Positions 1 to 6,333 of a DNA stretch of 6,333 nucleotides are shown here, piece by piece; positions within the stretch are counted from its first letter, which is position 1, and every line of letters starts with the position of its first letter. The stretch lies in assembly GCA_008017255.1 (NCBI GenBank), contig SSHD01000083.1:1-6333 (forward strand), in the 5' to 3' direction. The DNA comes from Acinetobacter sp. (GTDB taxonomy: Bacteria > Pseudomonadota > Gammaproteobacteria > Pseudomonadales > Moraxellaceae). The position numbers and the translations under genes were made by a program. Under the pieces are notes generated by a model that was not told where the DNA came from, made no database searches, and saw only the letters and a list, made by a program, of their open reading frames with translations.

Positions 1-1
1 G

Positions 2-139
2 TATGGACGAGATGGATTTATGACTCGGCAAATTCCTGCTTTATTGGCATTTTTACGGCCAGGTTTTCATCCCAATGACGATGATACTACTGCGCTGCTC
101 AATCATTGGCGTGCGGAACTGGGGTTTAATGCAAGTTAA
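2..139 (+). CDS. C-terminal fragment of a probable metal-dependent hydrolase (PF10118-like)
   Basis: An open frame enters from the left edge and runs 45 codons to TAA at 137-139; the start lies outside the window. The fragment contains LAFLRPGFHPNDDD followed by LLNHW. An aromatic/Leu-rich helix, then PGFHP, acidic residues and a closing Leu/Trp segment, resembles what I recall of the C-terminus of the predicted metal-dependent hydrolase family PF10118 (COG3687), whose substrate is unknown. The catalytic part is not visible, so function cannot be judged here. An intrinsic terminator starts 7 bp after the stop, so this is the last gene of its transcript and rimI is probably transcribed separately. 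That the frame is coding is likely; the family assignment rests on this short tail and is moderate. Confidence 0.6.
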   Translation, partial: YGRDGFMTRQIPALLAFLRPGFHPNDDDTTALLNHWRAELGFNAS

Positions 140-145
140 TGCAGT

Positions 146-172
146 TGGGCAATCTAAATTGCCCATTTTTTT
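146..172 (+). terminator. Rho-independent terminator after the hydrolase gene
   Basis: A perfect 8-bp stem is formed by TGGGCAAT (146-153) and ATTGCCCA (158-165) with a CTAA tetraloop, followed at once by seven T residues (166-172). Position and shape are those of a classical intrinsic terminator for the upstream gene, seven bases after its stop codon. Confidence 0.9.
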
Positions 173-234
173 GATTTAAATTTGTAGCTAAATTGCTGAT
201 AATTGAGCGTGATATTTTATATGCAGAGTAGCGT

Positions 235-693
235 GTGATTCGATTGATGCAGGACGGTGACCTTGAACAGGTGGTTGCGATTGAGCGGCTAGTGCAAAGC
301 CATCCGTGGTCAGCAATACAGTTTCAAGATGCCTTAGCGAGTTATCAATGCACGGTATATGCGCAAGCCCATCAGGTGTTGGGTTTTTGTATTTTGCAGC
401 CAGTATTAGATGAAGCTAATTTATTGCTGATGGCGATTCATCCAAGCGAGCAGGGTAAAGGGTTGGGTTATGCCTTACTGGATCACTCCATCGCCCAATT
501 AAAAAACAATCCGATTCAAATTTTTTTAGAAGTACGCGAAAGTAATAAGGCTGCAATTGCACTGTATGAAAAATCGGGCTTTCATCAAATTGATTTAAGA
601 AAAAACTATTATCCCAATGCCGATGGATCTAAAGAGCACGCCATTATTATGGTCAAAACCTGTACCGATGATTTTGCTGCTTTATTTCAATAA
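235..693 (+). CDS. rimI: Ribosomal protein bS18 N-terminal alanine acetyltransferase RimI
   Basis: A single-domain GNAT acetyltransferase of 152 residues (E. coli RimI is 148). The family transfers acetyl from acetyl-CoA to the N-terminal alanine of ribosomal protein S18 in the cytoplasm. Visible features are VLDEANLL near residues 57-64, the acetyl-CoA pyrophosphate loop QGKGLG (73-78), FLEVRESN (97-104), AIALYEKSGF (107-116) and a KNYYP tail motif near 123-127. E99 and Y111 align with the catalytic Glu103 and Tyr115 of enterobacterial RimI. The GTG start is preferred because it supplies the expected first strand (MIRLM) before the conserved DL. The alternative ATG at 247 has no better ribosome site and would remove that strand. 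Only a weak AGAG (225-228) precedes the GTG. A five-codon ATG reading frame (221-238) ends in TGA overlapping the GTG as GTGA. The gene follows a terminator and converges on bpt; no clear promoter is seen in 173-234. Confidence 0.93.
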   Translation: MIRLMQDGDLEQVVAIERLVQSHPWSAIQFQDALASYQCTVYAQAHQVLGFCILQPVLDEANLLLMAIHPSEQGKGLGYALLDHSIAQLKNNPIQIFLEVRESNKAAIALYEKSGFHQIDLRKNYYPNADGSKEHAIIMVKTCTDDFAALFQ

Positions 694-805
694 ATTTATG
701 TAGTTTGAGTTGGATTTAAATATATCTTTGAAATATTGGAAAATAATTATCTCGGCGGAGTCATACCGTACTCACGTCTAATTTTAGGATAAACCTGCGG
801 TTCGC

Positions 806-831
806 CCTACTTTTGTTTTGGCAAAAGTAGG
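806..831. repeat. Perfect 10-bp inverted repeat (hairpin)
   Basis: CCTACTTTTG (806-815) and CAAAAGTAGG (822-831) pair perfectly around a TTTTGG loop. No T-run follows on either strand, so it is not a standard intrinsic terminator, although it lies between two convergent genes and could still slow or protect 3' ends. GTTTTG (815-820) can instead pair with CAAAAC (832-837), giving a mutually exclusive fold. Confidence 0.8.
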
Positions 832-840
832 CAAAACCAT

Positions 841-931
841 TGTCCTCCACAAAACCTGTTCACTTCTTGGATATATTTCAATATTTCGCAGAAACAATAC
901 CTTGTTTACACTATGCAGGTTGTGGATGACA
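841..931. repeat. Long-range inverted repeat with nested hairpin
   Basis: The left arm (841-858: TGTC, C, TCCAC, AA, AACCTG) pairs with the right arm (916-931: CAGGTT, GTGGA, T, GACA). This gives 15 base pairs interrupted by one mismatch (845/927) and a two-base bulge (851-852). The 57-base loop contains a smaller perfect hairpin, AAACAA (892-897) with TTGTTT (902-907), loop TACC. So much pairing in about 90 bases is unlikely to be accidental. The structure would form in the 3' region of either the rimI or the bpt transcript. Confidence 0.7.
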
Positions 932-969
932 TTTCCGAGTATCAGATTTGGTAAAGACTAAGTTATTTG

Positions 970-1785
970 TTATTTAATAATCAAATTATTCCATTCAGAC
1001 GGTAGTGTACTCATGAGTGAGTTGCCTAGCTGCTGAATTTCTTGTTCAGATAAAGCACGATTTAATCTGCGCCATTGCCCATCAAGTAGAAGTTCAAGCG
1101 GGGTATATTGCGATTTATAGTTCATTTTCGCAGAATGCGGCACCCAATAGCCCAAATACAGATAATTCAGATTGCGGCTGGCAGCATATTCAATTTGTTT
1201 GAGTATTGCAAAAACCCCTAAAGAACGGCGGCTCTCATCGGGGTCAAAAAAGGTATACACCGCAGACAGTCCATCATCCAGCAAATCACAGGTTGATACC
1301 GCAATTAATTTTTCTTCTTGCAAAAGTTCAATAAAAAATCTCTCGGTACAGCTATGTAGTAAAAATTTTTCAAATTGATCATAACTGGCAGGGTACATAT
1401 CACCATCGGCATGGCGTTCATTAATATAACGCTCATACAGTTGGTAATGTTGCAGATTAGCATCGCTGACCGGCACAATTCGCATTTGTAAATCTTGATT
1501 GCGTTTCCAAGCCTTTTTTTGTTGGCTATTCATTCTAAATTCTTGAATCGGCACGCGACACGACAAACACTGCCGACACAAATGGCATTCGGGACGATAG
1601 ACAAAATCGCCACTACGCCGAAAACCAACTCGTGATAGTTCAGACAGGGTCAGTACATCTATGCGATGTACTGGGTCTAAAAACACCATACGTGCCGATT
1701 TATTTTCCAGGTAACTACAATCATGTGGCGGCGTGATGTAGTACTGTAAGTCATTGAGTAAGGACTTGGGGTGGTATGATTTCAT
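970..1785 (-). CDS. bpt: Aspartate/glutamate leucyltransferase (Bpt, ATE family)
   Basis: A 271-residue protein of the bacterial arginyltransferase-like family. Bpt enzymes transfer leucine from Leu-tRNA to proteins with N-terminal Asp or Glu, making an N-degron read by ClpS and degraded by ClpAP in the cytoplasm. The N-terminal ATE domain (about residues 15-85) carries C23 and the cluster CHLCRQCLSC with cysteines 67, 70, 73 and 76, plus GFRRSGDFVYRP. The C-terminal GNAT-like domain (about 105-235) has ERYINERHADGDM, the STCDLLDDGLSAVYTFFDP segment and the family signature YLYLGYWVPHSAKMNYKSQY. Length is close to what I recall for the family. The ATG at 1783-1785 follows GGAAGGA at good spacing. 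The gene lies 21 bp after aat; an aat-bpt operon is known in Vibrio vulnificus. Specificity for Leu and acidic N-termini is inferred from family membership and the aat neighbour, not from residues seen. No intrinsic terminator follows. Confidence 0.93.
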   Translation of the reverse strand: MKSYHPKSLLNDLQYYITPPHDCSYLENKSARMVFLDPVHRIDVLTLSELSRVGFRRSGDFVYRPECHLCRQCLSCRVPIQEFRMNSQQKKAWKRNQDLQMRIVPVSDANLQHYQLYERYINERHADGDMYPASYDQFEKFLLHSCTERFFIELLQEEKLIAVSTCDLLDDGLSAVYTFFDPDESRRSLGVFAILKQIEYAASRNLNYLYLGYWVPHSAKMNYKSQYTPLELLLDGQWRRLNRALSEQEIQQLGNSLMSTLPSEWNNLIIK

Positions 1786-1792
1786 TCATCTA

Positions 1793-1799
1793 TCCTTCC
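1793..1799 (-). promoter_or_regulatory. Ribosome binding site of bpt
   Basis: On the minus strand GGAAGGA lies 7 bases before the bpt ATG, inside the 21-bp aat/bpt gap. It supports the ATG at 1783-1785 over the out-of-frame ATG four bases upstream (1787-1789). Confidence 0.8.
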
Positions 1800-1806
1800 A
1801 AGACGT

Positions 1807-2544
1807 TCATCCGTGTACAATTAATTGTGCATTTACTGCTATTGTTTTACTTGAAAATACACGGTCTTGATAACTTTTCCAATCTATAGCAGGGGCAATA
1901 ATTACATCTTGTAACGATTTTAAATATGCTGGACGAGAAAGTGTGCCTGCACCTAAGCTCAGCAAATGGTCATTGACCAATTGGCAGTCCACCCACGGCA
2001 CTTGCTGCTCTTGTGCAAGCAGCATGAGGGTGTAAAACGCCATTTTCGATACATCGGTTTCTAGGCTAAACATGGACTCGCCAAAGCAGCCTTTGCCTAT
2101 ACTCACCCCATATAATCCACCGACCAGTTGCTCCTGCTGCCATATTTCTACGCTATAGCCATAACCTGTGGCAAATAAATCACAATAACCTTGAATAATA
2201 TCTTCGCTAATCCATGTTTCATCGGCATAGCTGCGCGGCATAGAACAAGAGCGAATGACTGCTTCAAAGGCATGATTAATGGTAATTTTATAATCATGCT
2301 TTTTCATATTGCGTACTAAAGATTTACTGGGCTGGTAGGTGTGCGGCTGGATAATACAGCGTGGTTCAGGACTCCACCAACAAATTGGTTCGTCGGCGTT
2401 AAACCACGGAAACAAGCCATGGGTATAGGCTTGAAATAATGTGGCAGGGGAGAGGTCTGCACCGACACAGATAAAACCATGCCCTTCGGGGTCGGCTTGA
2501 ATTGGGTCTGGGAAAATATAGTCAGAGGCGGGAAGTTGTTGCAT
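1807..2544 (-). CDS. aat: Leucyl/phenylalanyl-tRNA--protein transferase
   Basis: A 245-residue L/F transferase (E. coli Aat is 234). It attaches Leu or Phe from aminoacyl-tRNA to proteins with N-terminal Lys or Arg, creating N-degrons for ClpS/ClpAP. Family signatures run in order: GADLSPATL (28-36), HGLFPWF (42-48), [12 protein letters not shown] (53-64), DETWIS (108-113), [10 protein letters not shown] (141-150), CFGESMFS (153-160) and [15 protein letters not shown] (185-199). E156 and Q188 coincide in number with the catalytic pair described in E. coli Aat. The ATG at 2542-2544 is the only conventional start before an in-frame stop at 2572-2574, and the N-terminus aligns with E. coli, so the start is sound although no Shine-Dalgarno sequence is visible. 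The 3' end is 21 bp from bpt, indicating co-transcription. The C-terminal tail after about residue 220 does not resemble E. coli. Confidence 0.96.
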   Translation of the reverse strand: MQQLPASDYIFPDPIQADPEGHGFICVGADLSPATLFQAYTHGLFPWFNADEPICWWSPEPRCIIQPHTYQPSKSLVRNMKKHDYKITINHAFEAVIRSCSMPRSYADETWISEDIIQGYCDLFATGYGYSVEIWQQEQLVGGLYGVSIGKGCFGESMFSLETDVSKMAFYTLMLLAQEQQVPWVDCQLVNDHLLSLGAGTLSRPAYLKSLQDVIIAPAIDWKSYQDRVFSSKTIAVNAQLIVHG

Positions 2545-2566
2545 AGCGAAGCGTTGTGATCGAGTA

Positions 2567-2588
2567 CAGTTCTAAACTAACTGAACTG
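2567..2588. repeat. Hairpin upstream of aat
   Basis: A perfect 6-bp inverted repeat, CAGTTC (2567-2572) and GAACTG (2583-2588), with a 10-base loop. It lies 23-44 bases upstream of the aat start on the minus strand. It is short but directly adjacent to the larger stem-loop at 2591-2624, so the trxB/aat gap is largely structured. Confidence 0.5.
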
Positions 2589-2590
2589 CA

Positions 2591-2624
2591 ACAGGTTGAC
2601 AATGCCTAAGCGCTGCCAACCTGT
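2591..2624 (-). repeat. Stem-loop between trxB and aat
   Basis: ACAGGTTG (2591-2598) pairs with CAACCTGT (2617-2624). One A/C mismatch and a further two pairs (2600-2601 with 2614-2615) extend the stem to ten pairs with a 12-base loop. On the minus strand it lies 12 bases after the trxB stop. No U-run follows, so a simple intrinsic terminator is not supported; partial termination, RNA processing or 3'-end protection are possible. Confidence 0.65.
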
Positions 2625-2636
2625 AAGGAGTGGATA

Positions 2637-3602
<966 letters not shown>

Positions 3603-3624
3603 TTATATTGAAGAAATTGTTAGG

Positions 3625-3630
3625 ATTATA
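3625..3630 (-). promoter_or_regulatory. Probable -10 element of the trxB promoter
   Basis: A perfect TATAAT on the minus strand predicts a transcript start near 3618 and a leader of about 30 bases. No good -35 hexamer is found 16-18 bases upstream; that place is taken by a C/G-rich imperfect inverted repeat (CCCC near 3638-3642, GGGG at 3651-3654). A poor -35 suggests an activator, which is inference. Confidence 0.5.
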
Positions 3631-3656
3631 CGTGAATCCCCCTTTTAAGTGGGGAA

Positions 3657-3695
3657 AATCGAACTGGATAATATTGATCAACTCAATCGAATTGG
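3657..3695. promoter_or_regulatory. Direct repeats flanking a palindrome in the trxB/ftsK divergent control region
   Basis: AATCGAACTGG (3657-3667) and AATCGAATTGG (3685-3695) agree at 10 of 11 positions and are 28 bp apart start to start. Between them is the perfect 8-bp palindrome TTGATCAA (3674-3681). The arrangement lies upstream of the trxB -10 and overlaps the candidate ftsK -35, as an operator for a divergent promoter pair might. No regulator can be named. Confidence 0.35.
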
Positions 3696-3703
3696 GCTAT
3701 AAG
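3674..3703 (+). promoter_or_regulatory. Candidate ftsK promoter
   Basis: TTGATC (3674-3679; 4 of 6 consensus) and TATAAG (3698-3703; 5 of 6) are separated by 18 bp. This would give a leader of about 135 bases before ftsK. A second AT-rich -10-like stretch (CATAAT at 3763-3768, overlapping TATAAA at 3768-3773) lies nearer the gene but lacks a correctly spaced -35; it could be an alternative start. Confidence 0.4.
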
Positions 3704-3782
3704 TTGGCAGGATGTTAACAACAAGGTTAAACAATCGTGCATCTTTTTTGTCAGAACGGGTGCATAATATAAAACTTATTGA

Positions 3783-3805
3783 TTAAGGTAAATAACATGC
3801 CTTAA
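3783..3805 (+). promoter_or_regulatory. Leader hairpin overlapping a two-codon reading frame upstream of ftsK
   Basis: TTAAGG (3783-3788) and CCTTAA (3800-3805) form a perfect 6-bp inverted repeat with an 11-base loop. The left arm contains AAGG, spaced 8 bases from ATG CCT TAA (3797-3805), a start-Pro-stop minimal frame whose codons form the right arm. If transcribed, folding would mask this ribosome site. It ends 41 bases before the ftsK ATG. A role in control is speculation. Confidence 0.25.
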
Positions 3806-3836
3806 AAGTTAACCACACATTACAAATTGGGCTTAC

Positions 3837-3840
3837 AGGA
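3837..3840 (+). promoter_or_regulatory. Ribosome binding site of ftsK
   Basis: AGGA lies 6 bases before the ATG at 3847-3849 and supports that start over the in-frame TTG at 3841, which it would almost abut. Confidence 0.7.
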
Positions 3841-3846
3841 TTGTAT

Positions 3847-6333
3847 ATGGCTGCTGTGTCAAATGTTTATGCACAACGCTTGTTAATAACTATATTTTTG
3901 ATTTTTTTTGGCATTTACTTTTTTGTTGCCACTATCACCTATACCCCTTTTGACCCCGGTTGGATGCATATTTCCAGTGATACTCAGCATGTTTCCAATG
4001 CCAGCGGTGTCGCAGGGGCGTGGCTTGCCGATTTGCTGTTTGGCTTTTTGGGTTGGGCGAGTTTACTGATTCCATTATTTTTATTTATGGAAGCCATTCA
4101 AGTGTGGTGGCCAAGAAGCTTTTTAACCCGTCCATTTCGTTATGCGGCGCAGTTCTTTCTTATATTGTGCATCTCCAGTTTATTGTATTTATATTGGCAC
4201 ATACCTGCCGATACCTTGGACAATGCAGCTGGCGGCATTATCGGTTATGAACTTGGTCAAAGCCTATCGCAACTGCTGAGCATATATGGTGCGACGCTAT
4301 TTTTACTGGCATTTAGTGTTTTATTAATGACCCTTGCATTTGGTATTCAATGGAACAAGACTTGGCAGACCTTGAAAACAGCACCTGCTTATTTTCAAGA
4401 TGTATTTTATAAGCATGTGCCACAGCATGAATCTAGCGATGATTTAGCTGAGCCAATGGCAGTTAGCCCAGCCAGCGCATTAAATAGCACAACAGCGACA
4501 GCAAGCCATCAGCTGCCAGCCCAACAAGACACTGCCAACACAGCTCAGTCGCAGTCTGCACAATTCGCTCATGCGCATCATCAACATCAACGCACGGCAG
4601 AACAACTGTTTGCTGATGTATTGGCGCGTGAGCAGCAACATATGCAAAATCAGCATAATTCGCCAGTAGATGATTTTGAACATACCTTGCAGCAAGCGCA
4701 TCAGTTGGAAAATGATAGCCAGCGTTTAGTACAAACTGGTGAAGTATGGCGTGCGTTGCAACGAGATGATGCTAGCCATAAACAAGATATAGAGGCATTA
4801 CTCAGAGCGGCGGATGATAGCAATAACGCATCATTTACAGCGCCATCAAATACTGTGCAAGCACAGTCGCAGCGGAGTAATTTTGATTGGAATGACGACC
4901 AAATCTTTGACGAATTATTGGCTGCTGTACCACATAGTCACGCAGAAAATGAACAACCAATAGTAGTGCCGCAAGACATTGACAGCACTCATCATGCTGA
5001 ACCGAGTAAGTCTGATCTCGAACTCGAGGCATGGTCGATGGATACAGCGCCAAGCCAAGCAACAACGCAAGTGCAACAAGCTGTACCGCAACAACGCGAT
5101 AGTTTTGCTGCATTTGATGATCTGTTACTCGATGATGAACCAGTGCGAACTACATCGCATATAGCACCTGTGTCGCATAGCTCATCCTTTGCAACAACTG
5201 CACAGGATTCAACTGCGAGCAAAGAAACTTTATCCAAAGAAGCCTTTATAGAAGCATGGCAAGAAACTGCTGGCGTACCAGAGCCTGAGCTTGAGGATGA
5301 ATTTGATTTAGATGCACCACTCACCGACAGTTTTGGACGACCAATGTCGCGTGCTATGCAAGTGGCGAAGAAACGCCATGATTTACCGCCTTTACCGAGC
5401 TTAGATTTATTAGATGCCGTCGAGCCGCATAAAAAAGTCAATTTTACTGCGGAACAATTGGCGCGTTTGTCTGAGTTATTAGAAATTAAATTGCAAGAAT
5501 TTAACGTCAAGGCGCAAGTCATTGAAGCACAACCGGGTCCAGTGGTGACACGTTTTGAGCTCGATTTAGCGCCGGGTGTCAAAGCCTCTAAAGTCACCAA
5601 TATTTCGCGTGATTTAGCCCGTTCCATGTCTATGGCCTCGGTGCGCGTGGTGGAGGTGATTCCGGGTAAACCGTATATTGGTATTGAAGTACCGAACAGT
5701 AGCCGTGAAACGGTACGTTTGATTGAACTTTTGGAAATTCCAGAATATCGAAACCCAGCCAGCTTATTGACCATGGCTATGGGTAAAGATATTGCAGGGC
5801 AACCTGTATTGACTGATCTTGCTAAAGCCCCACACATGCTGATTGCAGGGCAAACAGGTTCTGGAAAATCGGTCACTATTAATGCGATGTTACTGTCTTT
5901 GCTACTAAAATATACGCCTGAACAATTACGTCTGATTTTGATTGACCCGAAAATTGTTGAACTTGCAGTCTATAGTGACATTCCGCATTTGCTTACCCCA
6001 GTGGTGACGGAAATGAAAGATGCCGTCAATGCCTTGAACTGGGCGGTGAATGAAATGGAACGCCGCTATGAGTTGATGAAATATTTGCGGGTGCGGAAAA
6101 TGGATGAATTTAACCGCAAAGTTTCTGAAGCGCTCGCCAATGGTGAAGACCTGATTGACCCAACGTGGAAAGCCAGTGAATCTGTGGTTGGTGAGCGAGC
6201 GCCACGCTTACAACCTTTACCATTGATTGTGATTGTTGCCGATGAATTTGCCGATATGATTATGCAAGTCGGTAAAAAAGCGGAAGAACTGATTAACCGT
6301 TTAGCCGCAAAAGCACGTGCAGCAGGTATTCAC
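3847..6333 (+). CDS. ftsK: DNA translocase FtsK (3' end beyond the window)
   Basis: The frame is open for 829 codons to the last base; comparison with E. coli FtsK suggests roughly 240 residues are missing. FtsK is an inner-membrane divisome protein whose hexameric C-terminal motor pumps DNA and activates XerCD at dif during septation. The N-terminus has four hydrophobic segments near residues 11-30, 59-82, 98-118 and 147-167 (FtsK_4TM type). A linker of about 185-510 is rich in Gln, His, Ser and acidic residues and poorly conserved. The alpha domain follows at about 517-625 (LPSLDLLD, GPVVTRFELDLAPGVKASKV). The beta motor domain has Walker A GQTGSGKS (668-675, K674), LILIDPK (696-702) and Walker B-type IVIVADEFADM (794-804, D799 and E800). 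The gamma domain, with the KOPS-reading winged helix, lies outside. The gene is divergent from trxB. Confidence 0.97.
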   Translation, partial: MAAVSNVYAQRLLITIFLIFFGIYFFVATITYTPFDPGWMHISSDTQHVSNASGVAGAWLADLLFGFLGWASLLIPLFLFMEAIQVWWPRSFLTRPFRYAAQFFLILCISSLLYLYWHIPADTLDNAAGGIIGYELGQSLSQLLSIYGATLFLLAFSVLLMTLAFGIQWNKTWQTLKTAPAYFQDVFYKHVPQHESSDDLAEPMAVSPASALNSTTATASHQLPAQQDTANTAQSQSAQFAHAHHQHQRTAEQLFADVLAREQQHMQNQHNSPVDDFEHTLQQAHQLENDSQRLVQTGEVWRALQRDDASHKQDIEALLRAADDSNNASFTAPSNTVQAQSQRSNFDWNDDQIFDELLAAVPHSHAENEQPIVVPQDIDSTHHAEPSKSDLELEAWSMDTAPSQATTQVQQAVPQQRDSFAAFDDLLLDDEPVRTTSHIAPVSHSSSFATTAQDSTASKETLSKEAFIEAWQETAGVPEPELEDEFDLDAPLTDSFGRPMSRAMQVAKKRHDLPPLPSLDLLDAVEPHKKVNFTAEQLARLSELLEIKLQEFNVKAQVIEAQPGPVVTRFELDLAPGVKASKVTNISRDLARSMSMASVRVVEVIPGKPYIGIEVPNSSRETVRLIELLEIPEYRNPASLLTMAMGKDIAGQPVLTDLAKAPHMLIAGQTGSGKSVTINAMLLSLLLKYTPEQLRLILIDPKIVELAVYSDIPHLLTPVVTEMKDAVNALNWAVNEMERRYELMKYLRVRKMDEFNRKVSEALANGEDLIDPTWKASESVVGERAPRLQPLPLIVIVADEFADMIMQVGKKAEELINRLAAKARAAGIH

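Larger units (their letters stand above)
751..939. repeat. Structured intergenic segment with imperfect terminal inverted repeats (possible MITE-like or REP-like element)
   Basis: The gap between convergent rimI and bpt carries no plausible gene. From 751 to 939 it looks like a discrete unit, visibly less AT-rich than its flanks. Its two ends match as 14-base inverted repeats at 10 of 14 positions: CTCGGcggaGTCAT at 751-764 and ATGACatttCCGAG at 926-939. TAT lies directly outside both ends (748-750 and 940-942), which could be a 3-bp target duplication or chance. Two strong hairpins lie inside, listed separately. I have an unverified recollection that sequence around 800-840 recurs in Acinetobacter intergenic regions. 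The element boundaries and mobile origin are inference; the inverted repeats are seen directly. Confidence 0.45.

Noticed and set aside
171..203. A rimI promoter using TTGATT and GATAAT
   Set aside because: The spacer is 21 bp, outside the usual range, and no extended -10 is present. The rimI promoter remains unassigned.
1017..1378. Two small plus-strand frames opposite bpt
   Set aside because: They are antisense to well-conserved Bpt sequence and have no family features.
2625..2630. AAGGAG on the plus strand just before the trxB 3' end
   Set aside because: It looks like a strong ribosome site, but no start codon with a usable frame follows on the plus strand.
3638..3660. Imperfect CCCC/GGGG inverted repeat as a terminator
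   Set aside because: The stem is only four to five pairs, no T-run follows it on either strand, and it sits in a divergent promoter region where termination makes little sense.
4020..4250. A 76-codon plus-strand frame inside the FtsK membrane domain
   Set aside because: It is an out-of-frame overlap with the four-segment membrane domain, and its hydrophobicity is a by-product of T-rich codons.
4480..5164. Shorter frames (61-92 codons) on both strands within the ftsK linker region
   Set aside because: They overlap the clear ftsK frame, and their composition follows from the repetitive Gln/Ala/His codons of the linker.
4992..5876. A 294-codon reading frame on the minus strand inside ftsK
   Set aside because: It lies entirely antisense to conserved FtsK sequence including the Walker A region. 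Its product is Ser/Ala/Cys-rich without a recognisable domain, and no ribosome site stands out. It is an antisense shadow.

Overview
The window looks like a chromosomal core segment of a gammaproteobacterium, most likely Acinetobacter or a close Moraxellaceae relative. This is inferred from the moderately AT-rich sequence, the protein sequences, and the order ftsK / trxB / aat / bpt, which I recall from Acinetobacter genomes; no search was run. I see no plasmid, phage, transposase, CRISPR, rRNA or tRNA signature.

Layout from left to right. Positions 2-139 (+) hold the C-terminal end of a probable PF10118-type metal-dependent hydrolase, closed by a clean intrinsic terminator at 146-172. Next is rimI (235-693, +), with a GTG start. 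A 276-bp gap between convergent genes (694-969) contains strong nested inverted repeats. Three minus-strand genes follow: bpt (970-1785), aat (1807-2544) and trxB (2637-3587), transcribed in the order trxB, aat, bpt. The 21-bp aat/bpt spacing indicates one operon, and the 92-bp trxB/aat gap is filled by two stem-loops. A 259-bp divergent promoter region (3588-3846) separates trxB from ftsK (3847 to the window end, +). ftsK is open at its 3' end after 829 codons, just past the Walker B motif.

Functional theme: RimI, Aat and Bpt all add a group to protein N-termini. RimI acetylates ribosomal protein S18. Aat and Bpt attach Leu/Phe or Leu to basic or acidic N-terminal residues and so create N-degrons for ClpS/ClpAP. 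TrxB keeps thioredoxin reduced, and FtsK couples septum formation to chromosome segregation.

No undescribed biological system is evident. The points most worth a second look are the structured 751-939 intergenic segment (possible small non-autonomous repeat), the two stem-loops before the SD-less aat start, the direct repeats and palindrome in the trxB/ftsK control region, a two-codon leader ORF before ftsK, and a thrice-repeated F-x-[DE]-[VL]-L motif in the FtsK linker.
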